Origin: DATGKK01 sp035294725
Lineage (GTDB): Bacteria; Actinomycetota; Acidimicrobiia; Acidimicrobiales; Bog-793
Direction of reading: 5' to 3'
Length of the DNA stretch: 23,054 bases
NCBI GenBank assembly: GCA_035294725.1
Contig: DATGKK010000078.1
Coordinates: 1-23,054, forward strand
The stretch's first letter is position 1, and each line of letters begins with the position of its first letter. The translations under genes were made by a program, and so were the position numbers. Shown in pieces: positions 15,981 through 23,054 of this stretch. The notes under the pieces are model-generated. The model was given only the letters and a program-made list of their open reading frames with translations, was not told the origin of the DNA and searched no databases.

Positions 15981-17459
15981 ATGCCCCTCCATCCCCACCT
16001 CCACGGCCGCACTCAACGCGGCGGGCACGACCGCGCCACGGCCTCCGACCGCGGCCACGGCAGCGAGCGGTCGGCGCGAGCCGAGGCTCGCGACACTCTC
16101 GACGTCCGCCCCCAGTTCGCACAGGACCTCGGGGCGACCGAGATCCCCCGGTACTCCCTTCCCCCCGCGTCGATGCCGGCGGCGACCGCCTACCAGATCG
16201 TCCACGACGAGTTGATGCTCGACGGCAACGCCCGGCTCAACCTCGCCACCTTCGTGACGACCTGGATGGAGCCCGAGGCGGCCCGCCTCATGGCCGAGTG
16301 CGCCGAGAAGAACATGATCGACAAGGACGAGTACCCCCAGACGGCCGAGCTCGAGCGGCGTTGCGTGAACATCCTCGCCCGGCTGTGGCACGCCTCGGAC
16401 GAGGAGGAGGCGACGGGCTGCTCGACCACAGGCTCGAGCGAGGCCTGCATGCTGGGCGGCCTCGCCCTCAAGTGGAGATGGCGCGAGCGGGAGCGAGCTG
16501 CAGGCCGCCCCGGGGATCGCCCCAATCTCGTCATGGGCGCCAACGTCCAGGTCTGCTGGGAGAAGTTCTGCCGCTACTGGGACGTGGAGGCCCGCCTCGT
16601 GCCGGTCGGCCCGGACGTGGCACACCTCACGGCCGAGCGGGCCGTCGAGCACTGCGACGGGAACACGATCGGCGTGGTCGCCGTGCTCGGATCGACCTAC
16701 GACGGCGCCTACGAGCCCGTGAAGGAGATCTGCGAGGCTCTCGACGCCCTCGCAGCCTCGGGCGGACCCGACGTCGGCGTGCACGTCGACGGGGCGAGCG
16801 GAGCAATGGTGGCCCCCTTCATCGACCCGGACCTCGAGTGGGACTTCCGCCTCCCACGGGTCCAGTCCATCAACACCTCGGGCCACAAGTACGGCCTCGT
16901 CTACCCCGGAGTGGGCTGGGTCGTCTGGCGAGACGCCGGCGCCCTGCCCGACGACCTCGTGTTCACCGTCGACTACCTCGGCGGGCAGATGCCCACCTTC
17001 GCGCTCAACTTCTCACGCCCGGGCGCCCAGGTGGCGGCCCAGTACTTCAACTTCCTCCGGCTCGGGCAGTCGGGCTACCGGGAGGTCCAGCAGGCCTGCC
17101 GGGACACCGCCGACTGGCTCTCCTCGGAGATCTCCGCGATGGAGGAGTACGACCTCGTCTCCGATGGCCCGGGCATCCCCGTCTTCGCCTTCCGCACCGT
17201 CGGCACGGGCTTCAGCGTCTACGACGTCTCCGACGCCCTCCGTTCGAGAGGCTGGCTCGTTCCCGCCTACCCCATGCCGGAGGGGATGGAGGACGTCTCG
17301 GTGCTGCGGATCGTGGTGAGGAACGGGTTCTCGCGCGATCTCGCCGAGCTGTTCCTCCGGGACCTCCGCACAGTGACCGACCACCTCGCCGCCGTGGCCG
17401 CGCCCGGCTCGGCCAACGGCGAGGGCCGGCGCGAGCATCACACCGCCTTCCGCCACTGA
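15981..17459 (+). CDS. gadB: Glutamate decarboxylase (PLP-dependent)
   Basis: The 492-residue enzyme decarboxylates L-glutamate to 4-aminobutyrate, consuming a proton. Family-typical stretches are LDGNARLNLATFVTTWMEPEA near residue 80, GCSTTGSSEACMLGGLALKW around 150, the PLP-phosphate and aspartate region VGVHVDGASGA, and SINTSGHKYGLVYPG with the PLP-linked lysine K303. The C-terminus ends with a histidine-rich tail (REHHTAFRH), like the tail that controls pH-dependent closure in bacterial GadB. The N-terminus is longer than in typical enzymes, with about 45 low-complexity residues rich in His, Arg and Ala; the ATG at 15981 is preceded by GAGG at a suitable distance, but a later start cannot be excluded. 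No glutamate/GABA antiporter gene adjoins it. It is divergent from adaA-alkA. Confidence 0.94.
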   Translation: MPLHPHLHGRTQRGGHDRATASDRGHGSERSARAEARDTLDVRPQFAQDLGATEIPRYSLPPASMPAATAYQIVHDELMLDGNARLNLATFVTTWMEPEAARLMAECAEKNMIDKDEYPQTAELERRCVNILARLWHASDEEEATGCSTTGSSEACMLGGLALKWRWRERERAAGRPGDRPNLVMGANVQVCWEKFCRYWDVEARLVPVGPDVAHLTAERAVEHCDGNTIGVVAVLGSTYDGAYEPVKEICEALDALAASGGPDVGVHVDGASGAMVAPFIDPDLEWDFRLPRVQSINTSGHKYGLVYPGVGWVVWRDAGALPDDLVFTVDYLGGQMPTFALNFSRPGAQVAAQYFNFLRLGQSGYREVQQACRDTADWLSSEISAMEEYDLVSDGPGIPVFAFRTVGTGFSVYDVSDALRSRGWLVPAYPMPEGMEDVSVLRIVVRNGFSRDLAELFLRDLRTVTDHLAAVAAPGSANGEGRREHHTAFRH

Positions 17460-17460
17460 G

Positions 17461-17495
17461 CCGGGCCGAAGGCGCGCTGTCCCGCCCCGGCCCGG
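17461..17495. terminator. Inverted repeat after gadB
   Basis: CCGGGCCG (17461-17468) and CGGCCCGG (17488-17495) form a perfect 8-base-pair stem around a 19-base loop immediately after the gadB stop and before the stop of the converging membrane-protein gene. It lacks a T-run. Given the base composition, moderate support as a shared terminator. Confidence 0.42.
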
Positions 17496-17513
17496 TGCTC
17501 GGGCTCGGGCCCG

Positions 17514-18143
17514 TCAGGCTGCCATCGGCCGGGCGAGAGGAGCGCCCGAGGCGGCGAGTCCGGTCGCGCGGCGGGCGAGCATCGCGACACCCATGGCGAT
17601 CCCGCCGAGCAGCACGAGGAGCGCCCCCGGACCGAAGGCATAGGCGACCCAGTAGAGGAACTCGCGCCACGGCGTGGACGGCACGATGGCGAAGCGGGCC
17701 TCCGCCACCGGCCACGCGACCGGGGCGATGAGCAGCCACGCCCCTGAGCAGCCGACGAGCAGCCCGGTGCCGAGGTGCCCCTTGCCGCCCACCCCGATCC
17801 GGGTGGCCGAGGCCCTCGCCATCATCGCCATCCCGAGCACGACGCACAGGGCGCCGGGCGCGAGCCAGACGAGCGCGTTCGTGAGGTTCCATGTCCACGA
17901 CGGGACGCCGAAGGCGTTGAGGAACAGCGGGCCCACGAACGGGCAGATGCCCACCCAGGCGCCGAGGACCACCGTCAGCAGGCCGACCGTGCCGAGGGAG
18001 ATCCCGGCTCCCGGGTTGACCACGGCGGGGACCACCGCCGGCGAGCTCACGGCGACACCTGTGGAGCCGGCTCCTGGCGCCGCTCCTGCGGCGGGCCCGT
18101 AGGCGACCGGCTCGGGCGAACTTCGTCGAGACCTACCGAACAT
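17514..18143 (-). CDS. Four-helix membrane protein, possibly SPW-repeat-like
   Basis: The 209-residue protein begins with about 45 low-complexity residues rich in Ala, Gly, Val and Pro, then has four hydrophobic segments (about 47-70, 85-107, 122-145 and 160-190). Two related halves are visible: LGAWVGICPFVGP followed by WNLTNALVWLAPGALCVVLG, and GAWLLIAPVAWPV followed by YWVAYAFGPGALLVLLGG. This Gly-x-Trp...Pro plus second-helix pattern is reminiscent of SPW-repeat membrane proteins, which have no defined function; the match is by eye. The ATG at 18143 is chosen over the adjacent GTG at 18146 because GGAGGAGG lies seven bases upstream. It is divergent from hppD and convergent with gadB. Confidence 0.75.
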   Translation of the reverse strand: MFGRSRRSSPEPVAYGPAAGAAPGAGSTGVAVSSPAVVPAVVNPGAGISLGTVGLLTVVLGAWVGICPFVGPLFLNAFGVPSWTWNLTNALVWLAPGALCVVLGMAMMARASATRIGVGGKGHLGTGLLVGCSGAWLLIAPVAWPVAEARFAIVPSTPWREFLYWVAYAFGPGALLVLLGGIAMGVAMLARRATGLAASGAPLARPMAA

Positions 18144-18318
18144 CACTGAACCTCCTCCTGCCAGGCCCGGTCCGGGTCCGACCGAGGGCCGGGCTTGCCG
18201 CCACCGGCGGGCGCGGGCGTCGCACCACGGACATCGGGCACGTGTGCCGGCTGGTACCTACCCCGTGCACCCGGCGGGCATGCATCTCGCCGGTCACCGC
18301 CGCGGGCCGAAGCGGCGG

Positions 18319-18355
18319 TAACGTCATCTACAGGACAGGGGACAACGACGTCATC
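18319..18355 (+). promoter_or_regulatory. Candidate hppD promoter with direct repeat
   Basis: TAACGT (18319-18324) fits the TANNNT -10 pattern. The octamer ACGTCATC occurs at 18321-18328, overlapping it, and again at 18348-18355, with 27 bases between starts. A regulator bound to these copies would cover the likely transcript start of hppD-hmgA. This is pattern-based only. Confidence 0.25.
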
Positions 18356-18376
18356 GTCCGAGGAGGTGTGCTCATC

Positions 18377-19516
18377 ATGACCACGACCGAGACCCGTCCC
18401 GGCGCTTCCGCCAACGAGGACGCCACCGACCCGCTCGCACTCGAGGCGGTCGACGCCGTCGAGTTCTGGGTCGGGAACGCCCTGCAGGCTGCCCACTTCT
18501 ACCGCACCGGATGGGGCTTCGACCTCATCGCCTACCAAGGTCCCGAGACCGGGGTGCGCGACCGGGCCTCCTACGTGCTCCAGCAGGGCAAGCTGCGCCT
18601 CGTGGTGACTTCCTCGCTGCGGGAGGGCACCGAGATCGCTCGCCACGTCGCGCGCCACGGCGACGGCGCGAAGGACATCTCCCTTCGCGTCGCCGATGCC
18701 TCGGCCGCCTTCGCCGAGGCCGTCCGCCGGGGCGCGGTCCCGGTCAGAGCACCCTTTGAGGAAAAGGACGACTTCGGCGTCATCCGCCGGGCGACGATCG
18801 CCGCCTACGGGGAGACCGTCCACACCTTCGTGGAGCGGGCCGACTATGCCGGGGTGTACGCGCCCGGCTACGAGCCCCGCTCCACAGTGCAGGACCCGCT
18901 GCCGAAGGTGGGGCTCACCGACTTCGACCACTCGGTCGCGAACGTCGAGCTCAACCGGATGAACTTCTGGGTCTCGTTCTACGAGCAGGTGCTCGGCTTC
19001 CAGCTCATCCAGGGCTTCACGGACGAGGACATCTCGACGGAGTACTCGGCGCTCATGTCGAAGGTGGTCTCTGACGGCGTGGGGCGGATCAAGTTCCCCA
19101 TCAACGAGCCCGCCCCGGGCAAGAAGCGGTCCCAGGTCGACGAGTACCTCGACTTCTACGGTGGCCCTGGGCTCCAGCACATCGCCATCGCCACCTCCGA
19201 CATCGTCGCCTCGGTGGAAGCGCTCGAGGCGAGAGGGATCGAGTTCATGCGGGTGCCCGACACCTATTACGAGGACCTCCGTGACCGCTTCGAGGACCTG
19301 GAGCTCGACATCGACCTCCTCGCCCGGCACGGCATCCTCGCGGATCGCGACGACGAGGGCTACCTGCTGCAGATCTTCTCCCGCATGAACCAGGACCGTC
19401 CGACCGTGTTCTTCGAGCTCATCGAGCGCCACGGCTCACGGGGCTTTGGCAACGGCAACTTCAAGGCACTCTTCGTGGCGCTCGAGCGGGAGCAGGAGCG
19501 CCGGGGCAACCTCTGA
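18377..19516 (+). CDS. hppD: 4-hydroxyphenylpyruvate dioxygenase
   Basis: The 379-residue, iron(II)-dependent enzyme converts 4-hydroxyphenylpyruvate to homogentisate in tyrosine catabolism. It has two vicinal-oxygen-chelate domains. The metal ligands are visible as H185 in DFDHSVANVEL, H268 in GLQHIAIATSDI and E347 in VFFELIER. The C-terminal GFGNGNFKALF is the family's lid helix region. The length matches actinobacterial HPPD. The frame is open upstream to 18242, but the ATG at 18377 has AGGAGGTG (18361-18368) eight bases before it. The stop overlaps the hmgA start by one base (TGATG). Confidence 0.96.
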   Translation: MTTTETRPGASANEDATDPLALEAVDAVEFWVGNALQAAHFYRTGWGFDLIAYQGPETGVRDRASYVLQQGKLRLVVTSSLREGTEIARHVARHGDGAKDISLRVADASAAFAEAVRRGAVPVRAPFEEKDDFGVIRRATIAAYGETVHTFVERADYAGVYAPGYEPRSTVQDPLPKVGLTDFDHSVANVELNRMNFWVSFYEQVLGFQLIQGFTDEDISTEYSALMSKVVSDGVGRIKFPINEPAPGKKRSQVDEYLDFYGGPGLQHIAIATSDIVASVEALEARGIEFMRVPDTYYEDLRDRFEDLELDIDLLARHGILADRDDEGYLLQIFSRMNQDRPTVFFELIERHGSRGFGNGNFKALFVALEREQERRGNL

Positions 19517-20718
19517 TGCCGTACTACCGCCGCGTCGGCGACCTCCCGAGGAAGCGGCACACCGCCCACCGGGACGCCTCCTCACGCCTCCGGCCGGAGG
19601 AGCTGATGGGGTTGAACGGCTTCTCCGAGGAGAGCGCGCTGCTCTACCACCGCCACCCCCCCACCGCCATCGTGTCGGCGGAAGCCGTCGAGTCGGAGCC
19701 CGAGCAGCTCGCCGCCAACCACCCGCTGCTCCCCCGCCACTTCCGGCTCCACGAGTGCAAGCGGGGTGGCGATCCCGTGACGGGCCGCCACCTACTTCTC
19801 GCGAACGACGACGTCAGGATCAGCTACACCGTCGCCGAGGAGACGAGCCCGCTCACACGCAACGCCGTCGGCGACGAGCTCGTCTACGTCGAGTCCGGGC
19901 GGGCGACGCTCGAGTCGGTCTTCGGGACGCTGCCGGTCGGGGCGGGCGACTACGTCATCGTGCCCACCTCGACCACGCACCGGTGGGTGCTCGAGAGCGG
20001 GGACGCGACGACGGGAGCGGCCGAGCCGTTCCGGGCCCTCGTCGTCGAGGCGAGAGGGCACGTCAACGTGCCCGACCGGTACCTGTCCTCACGGGGCCAG
20101 CTCAAAGAGGGCGCCCCGTTCTCCGAGCGGGACGTCCGGGGTCCCGAGGGGCCGCTCCTGGTCGACGCCGAGGACGTCGAGGTGCTCGTCCGCACCCGCG
20201 CCGGGACGACCCGTTACGTCTACGCCCACCACCCCTTCGACGTCGTCGGCTGGGACGGCTGCCTATACCCCTGGGCGTTCTCGATCCACGACTTCGAGCC
20301 GATCGTCGGGCGGCTGCACCAGCCGCCGCCGGTCCACCAGACCTTCGCCGGACCGAACTTCGTCGTCTGCTCGTTCGTGCCCCGACTGTTCGACTTCGAC
20401 CCCGACGCCATCCCGATCCCCTACAACCACGCCAACGTCGACTCCGACGAGGTGCTGTTCTACTGCGGCGGCGACTTCATGAGCCGTGCCGGATCGGGGA
20501 TCGGCCAGGGCTCGGTGTCGCTCCACCCCTCGGGGTTCGTTCACGGCCCCCAGCCCGGCAGCGTCGAGGCAGCCCTCGGCAAGCCGGGCACCGAGGAGCT
20601 CGCCGTGATGATCGACACGTTCCGTCCCCTCCAGCTCGGCCGGGCGGCGCTCGACGTCGAGGACGCCGGGTACGCCTGGACCTGGGCGAGACGGCCTCCG
20701 CCTGCCACCTCGGAGTGA
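19516..20718 (+). CDS. hmgA: Homogentisate 1,2-dioxygenase
   Basis: The 400-residue enzyme opens the ring of homogentisate to maleylacetoacetate with a non-haem iron(II). The C-terminal half shows the family core: VHQTFAGPNFVVCSFVPR, then NHANVDSDEVLFYCGGDF, then GSVSLHPSGFVHGPQPG, which together hold the His/Glu/His iron ligands. The N-terminal half is a diverged cupin domain (DELVYVESGRATLESVFG). It is shorter than proteobacterial HmgA (about 430-445) mainly at the N-terminus, as in other actinobacterial versions. It is translationally coupled to hppD. Maleylacetoacetate isomerase and fumarylacetoacetase genes are not in the window. Confidence 0.93.
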   Translation: MPYYRRVGDLPRKRHTAHRDASSRLRPEELMGLNGFSEESALLYHRHPPTAIVSAEAVESEPEQLAANHPLLPRHFRLHECKRGGDPVTGRHLLLANDDVRISYTVAEETSPLTRNAVGDELVYVESGRATLESVFGTLPVGAGDYVIVPTSTTHRWVLESGDATTGAAEPFRALVVEARGHVNVPDRYLSSRGQLKEGAPFSERDVRGPEGPLLVDAEDVEVLVRTRAGTTRYVYAHHPFDVVGWDGCLYPWAFSIHDFEPIVGRLHQPPPVHQTFAGPNFVVCSFVPRLFDFDPDAIPIPYNHANVDSDEVLFYCGGDFMSRAGSGIGQGSVSLHPSGFVHGPQPGSVEAALGKPGTEELAVMIDTFRPLQLGRAALDVEDAGYAWTWARRPPPATSE

Positions 20719-20728
20719 GAGCGACCCC

Positions 20729-21499
20729 ATGGGGCGGGATCCGAGCTGGCGGCGACATCGCCGCTGGTGGATCGGGTTACTGGTCTACCTGGTCGCGATG
20801 TGGGCGTTCCCTGCTCTGGGGTTTGCCTGGTGGACGCCGGTCCTCGTACCGCTCTCGATCCTGGTCCTGTGGGCGATTGCGAGCCTCATGGCCCACCTGG
20901 TGGGCGGGCGTGTCGCCGACTGGCTAACTGGTTGGAGAGCACCGGTGGGTCTCGCGCCGCTGCCGCCGGCGGACGGGACGCTCTCGGTCGGGCCGGCAGC
21001 GCTCGCGGCGACCTCGACGAGCGGCATCCCGGCAGGTGCCGACCCGGAGTCCTTCCGCCCGCAGGCCGTGGACTGGCCGGGGCTTGTCGAGTCGATGGCG
21101 ATCCGGATCGACGGCATGCTGGGACCCGGTTTCTCGGCCCACGCCTCGGGGTGCGTCCTCACCCTCGCCGCCAGCGGTGGCGCGAGCCAGCGGGTCGATG
21201 TGAGCAGCCTCCTCGAGGCACACCGCTACAACCCGACCGAGGCCGCGGTCCTCGCATGCCTCCGGCTGCTCGACGCCGCCCAGATGTTCAAGATGCGCCA
21301 GCTCGGCCACCCCTGGCCGCAGCGCCTCGCCCAGGCCGATGCCCCCCGGCCAGTCACGCTCGCACGCCCACACATCGTCCTACGGGACGTCGAGATCCAC
21401 TTGCGCTTCGAGGACGAGCTCGGCACCGTCCTCGAGCTCCCCTCGCTCCCGTGGGTGGAGGGCCACCCTGAGATGGACGGGCCGCTCCGGCTCGCATGA
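20729..21499 (+). CDS. Membrane protein of unknown function, with a broken paralogue at the right edge
   Basis: I do not recognise this 256-residue protein. A basic start (RDPSWRRHRRWW) leads into two hydrophobic helices at about residues 14-35 and 37-59, probably a hairpin with both ends in the cytosol. A linker rich in Ala, Gly and Pro follows (about 70-105), then a soluble C-terminal domain of about 150 residues with the distinctive stretches SSLLEAHRYNPTEAAVLAC, LLDAAQMFKMRQLGHPWPQ and HIVLRDVEIHLRFEDELG. That C-terminal domain recurs, degraded, at 22794-23054. The gene starts 10 bases after hmgA and may be in its operon, but a link to homogentisate breakdown is not evident. No strong ribosome site is seen; GGAG at 20711-20714 is somewhat distant. 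Confidence 0.7.
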   Translation: MGRDPSWRRHRRWWIGLLVYLVAMWAFPALGFAWWTPVLVPLSILVLWAIASLMAHLVGGRVADWLTGWRAPVGLAPLPPADGTLSVGPAALAATSTSGIPAGADPESFRPQAVDWPGLVESMAIRIDGMLGPGFSAHASGCVLTLAASGGASQRVDVSSLLEAHRYNPTEAAVLACLRLLDAAQMFKMRQLGHPWPQRLAQADAPRPVTLARPHIVLRDVEIHLRFEDELGTVLELPSLPWVEGHPEMDGPLRLA

Positions 21500-21543
21500 G
21501 CGGGCCCCTTGCCGGATCCGGCCGCCGGCCGCCATGCCCACCC

Positions 21544-21790
21544 TCACCGGTCATAGGACGTCCAGGCGAGCAGCTCGTCGGCACTCAGTACGTTGATGAC
21601 CCGATCCGGCAGGACTGCGACCTGGTCCAGCTACCACAGGTGCTCGTGCGTGGCTGTTATCCAACGAGGGGCGAGTTGCGCGCCGCGTCGTCCGTGATTG
21701 GAAGCACAACATAGCGCGCGTCCAATGACTCTGGGGCGTCATGCCTAGATGACACCGACGGCAGGGTTCGCTGCGCCGACCTATGCGTGA
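21544..21790 (-). pseudogene. Possible decayed gene fragment, identity unknown
   Basis: Two neighbouring minus-strand segments read like protein in different frames. The upstream one (to a TAA at 21657-21659) includes LDARYVVLPITDDAARNSPL. The downstream one, in another frame, includes WITATHEHLW, then a TAG (21631-21633), then LDQVAVLPDRVINVLSADE and a natural-looking stop at 21544-21546. Joining them needs one frameshift and one nonsense codon. I cannot name a family. The short lengths mean this could be chance. Confidence 0.3.
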
Positions 21791-21850
21791 CGAGACCAAC
21801 TCGGCGTAATCTCAATGAGTCGCACGAGCAACACTCCTCAACAAGTGCGA

Positions 21851-21895
21851 CGAGCTGACCGACTCCCTGACCAATAACGGTTCAGCCTTTCAGCT
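21851..21895. repeat. Nested inverted repeat (hairpin)
   Basis: GAGCTGA (21851-21857) pairs with TCAGCTC (21889-21895). Inside it CTGACC (21866-21871) pairs with GGTTCAG (21878-21884, one bulged T) around the loop AATAAC. The two stacked stems could form a structured RNA, a terminator or a recombination site. No function is assigned. Confidence 0.4.
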
Positions 21896-22033
21896 CTCCG
21901 TGAGGGTTATCCAAACCACCTCACTTGCTCCTCGTGCCCGATGTGCATCAGTCAGCCGGAGCAACCCAGCTCCTGATGTCGCGGGCCCGGTGGCCCGCTA
22001 CTCGGCAGCGGGACCGCAGTACCAGTCAACAGG

Positions 22034-22699
22034 TCAGCTCGGAATGCGGAATGAACTCGGAGGCGGATAGGGCACCGTTCCGTAGAGCTGCAACGTGGCA
22101 TGTGTGAAGATCAACCCGTAGGGAGACTGAGCTGGCTCGGTGAGACGGAGAGTGGCGGGAGCGTAGGCGAAGTTGCTGTCTGCGCAGCTCGGCTGACAGG
22201 TGTTCTCGGCGAAGGTGCCACTTCCCACAGCAAGCGAGCTAGTCCACGTCGACCAGACGAGGTTGTCGATGTACACCTGACTCGCAGCTGTGGCACCGCA
22301 GATGACGTAGAACTGGCTGGGCTCGTAATGTGCCACCACATCAACCCGGTCGGTGGCGCAGTCAACCGCGAGCGGTAGCGGCTGAGTCGAAGTCGTGGTC
22401 GACTGATCCGCATTGGTCGTGGTGGTGGTCTCCTCCGGTGCCGTGGACGACGTCGTCCCGAGCCGTGTCGTGGCCGTCATAGTCGTGCTCGCTGCCTGAG
22501 TTGGTGCCGTCCTCGTGTCATGCCTCCTCCCCGCTTGCCGCGCCACAGAGGAGCGACCGACGACGAACGCGATGACGGCTGTACCAGCGACCAGCAAGAG
22601 TACGAGCGCCGCTACCACTCCCCTACGAAGGGCACGCCGGCTGATGACGATCGCGGCATCCGAGTCAGGATTCGGCCTTGGAGAATCAGAGTCAGCCAC
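22034..22699 (-). CDS. Membrane-anchored, Thr-rich-linker extracellular protein of unknown function
   Basis: The 221-residue protein has an acidic/Ser-Pro N-terminus, the basic segment SRRALRRG, one strong hydrophobic helix at about residues 28-48 (VVAALVLLLVAGTAVIAFVVG), then a Thr/Ser-rich linker (about 65-108, with runs such as ETTTTTNADQSTTTSTQ), and a C-terminal domain of about 110 residues with cysteines in DCATDR, VICGATA, and NTCQPSCADS. This is the layout of a type II or signal-anchored protein exposing a disulfide-bonded domain outside the cell, where the linker may be glycosylated. I do not recognise the domain. The GTG start at 22699 has GAGGAG eight bases upstream; a TAAGCT hexamer (22727-22732) could be its -10. 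Base composition is lower in GC than the genes to the left, suggesting separate ancestry. Confidence 0.75.
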   Translation of the reverse strand: MADSDSPRPNPDSDAAIVISRRALRRGVVAALVLLLVAGTAVIAFVVGRSSVARQAGRRHDTRTAPTQAASTTMTATTRLGTTSSTAPEETTTTTNADQSTTTSTQPLPLAVDCATDRVDVVAHYEPSQFYVICGATAASQVYIDNLVWSTWTSSLAVGSGTFAENTCQPSCADSNFAYAPATLRLTEPAQSPYGLIFTHATLQLYGTVPYPPPSSFRIPS

Positions 22700-22793
22700 A
22701 GCACAATCTCCTCAGATTCCCAAGAGAGCTTACTTGAGCCGGGAGGGAGCCGGGACCTCTCCCGGGCTCGTTTCGCACCCGGATTCGTGGCGT

Positions 22794-23054
22794 ATGGGCA
22801 GGGTCTGGCCCCACCTGGCCAGCGAAGGCACGATTCAGCCGGGCGACCCCACCAGCCTGTTGCAGGCCCACCGCTACGACCCAATCAAGGCCGCCGCCGT
22901 CCTCGCCTGCCGGCGGCTGCTCGACGCCGGCTAGATGTTCAAGATGCGCGAGTTCGCCGCGCCCTGGCCGCGATGCCAGTCGGAGACCGGTGCCGCCCAG
23001 CCGTGACGCTGGCACGCCCGCACGTCGTCCTCTGGGACTACGAGATCCACCTGA
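22794..23054 (+). pseudogene. Broken paralogue of the 20729-21499 gene, cut by the window edge
   Basis: From about 22794 the sequence matches the C-terminal domain of the protein encoded at 20729-21499: SLLEAHRYNPTEAAVLAC there corresponds to SLLQAHRYDPIKAAAVLAC here (one extra codon), and both continue with RLLDA and then MFKMR. In this copy the Gln codon CAG is TAG (22932-22934). Between the shared TGG near 22960 and the shared GTGACGCTGGCACG segment there are 35 bases where the intact gene has 36, so the frame shifts by one. After the shift the sequence again reads PVTLARPHVVLWDYEIHL, matching the intact PVTLARPHIVLRDVEIHL. The N-terminal membrane helices are absent upstream. The copy is thus a diverged, inactivated partial duplicate. 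Confidence 0.82.

Larger units (their letters stand above)
21500..22033. other. Gene-poor, lower-GC stretch
   Basis: These 534 bases hold no intact gene. GC content is visibly lower than in the preceding 21 kb. Contents I can point to: a 12-base palindrome GCCGGATCCGGC at 21511-21522 just after the preceding stop (possible terminator), a probable decayed coding fragment on the minus strand (21544-21790), two copies of GTTATCCAA (21656-21664 and 21906-21914), and a nested hairpin at 21851-21895. No tRNA, integrase or insertion-sequence ends are recognised. Confidence 0.6.

Noticed and set aside
21656..21914. Two GTTATCCAA copies resembling DnaA boxes (TTATCCACA)
   Set aside because: Only two imperfect matches 250 bases apart, with no dnaA, dnaN, gyrase or rep gene nearby; an origin cannot be supported.
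22400..22510. Apparent short repeats in the Thr codons of the 22034-22699 gene
   Set aside because: They are explained by the Thr/Ser-rich stalk of the protein and are not regular enough for a tandem repeat; no CRISPR-like unit is present anywhere in the window.

Overview
The window is very GC-rich, densely packed chromosomal DNA with frequent GTG starts and start/stop overlaps. It fits a high-GC member of the Actinomycetota. The PafB-PafC-type WYL regulator, the TIGR03085-type DinB-like protein, the AdaA-AlkA fusion followed by ogt, and the selenocysteine formate dehydrogenase would suit Acidimicrobiia, Thermoleophilia or a relative. That placement is inference; no rRNA or other marker gene is present.

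Layout. 1-1214: two translationally coupled ABC-transporter ATPases, the first cut by the window edge. 1306-4931: a conjugation-type pair, a soluble TraG/VirD4-like coupling ATPase (+) converging on a MobF (TrwC-like) relaxase (-) whose helicase half has lost its ATPase motifs. 5007-7022 (-): a fused PafB-PafC-like regulator with two WYL domains. 7238-12166 (+): a three-gene formate dehydrogenase operon (catalytic alpha, iron-sulfur beta, NrfD-type membrane gamma). The alpha gene is read through an in-frame UGA at 7805-7807, followed by a textbook bacterial SECIS hairpin, so it encodes a selenoprotein. 12241-12885 (-): TIGR03085-like protein. 12972-13709 (+): peptidase E-like protease. 13748-15840 (-): alkylation-repair operon, AdaA-AlkA fusion then Ogt. 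15981-17459 (+): glutamate decarboxylase. 17514-18143 (-): small four-helix membrane protein. 18377-20718 (+): tyrosine/homogentisate catabolism genes hppD and hmgA, overlapping by one base and followed closely by a membrane protein of unknown function (20729-21499).

From about 21500 to the right edge the character changes. GC is visibly lower, there is a roughly 530-base gap without an intact gene (with what looks like a decayed gene fragment and a nested hairpin), then a lower-GC gene for a membrane-anchored Thr-rich secreted protein, and finally a broken second copy of the 20729-21499 gene (nonsense codon plus one-base deletion). This looks like a recombination or insertion scar flanked by paralogous segments.

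Working together: the FDH operon would oxidise formate (or reduce CO2) and exchange electrons with the quinone pool. It depends on selenocysteine and molybdopterin machinery encoded elsewhere. hppD-hmgA carries tyrosine breakdown to maleylacetoacetate; the later enzymes are not here. The AdaA-AlkA/Ogt pair and the PafBC-like regulator belong to DNA-damage responses. The relaxase and coupling protein imply past or present DNA mobilisation, but no secretion channel genes, integrase or att sites are visible.
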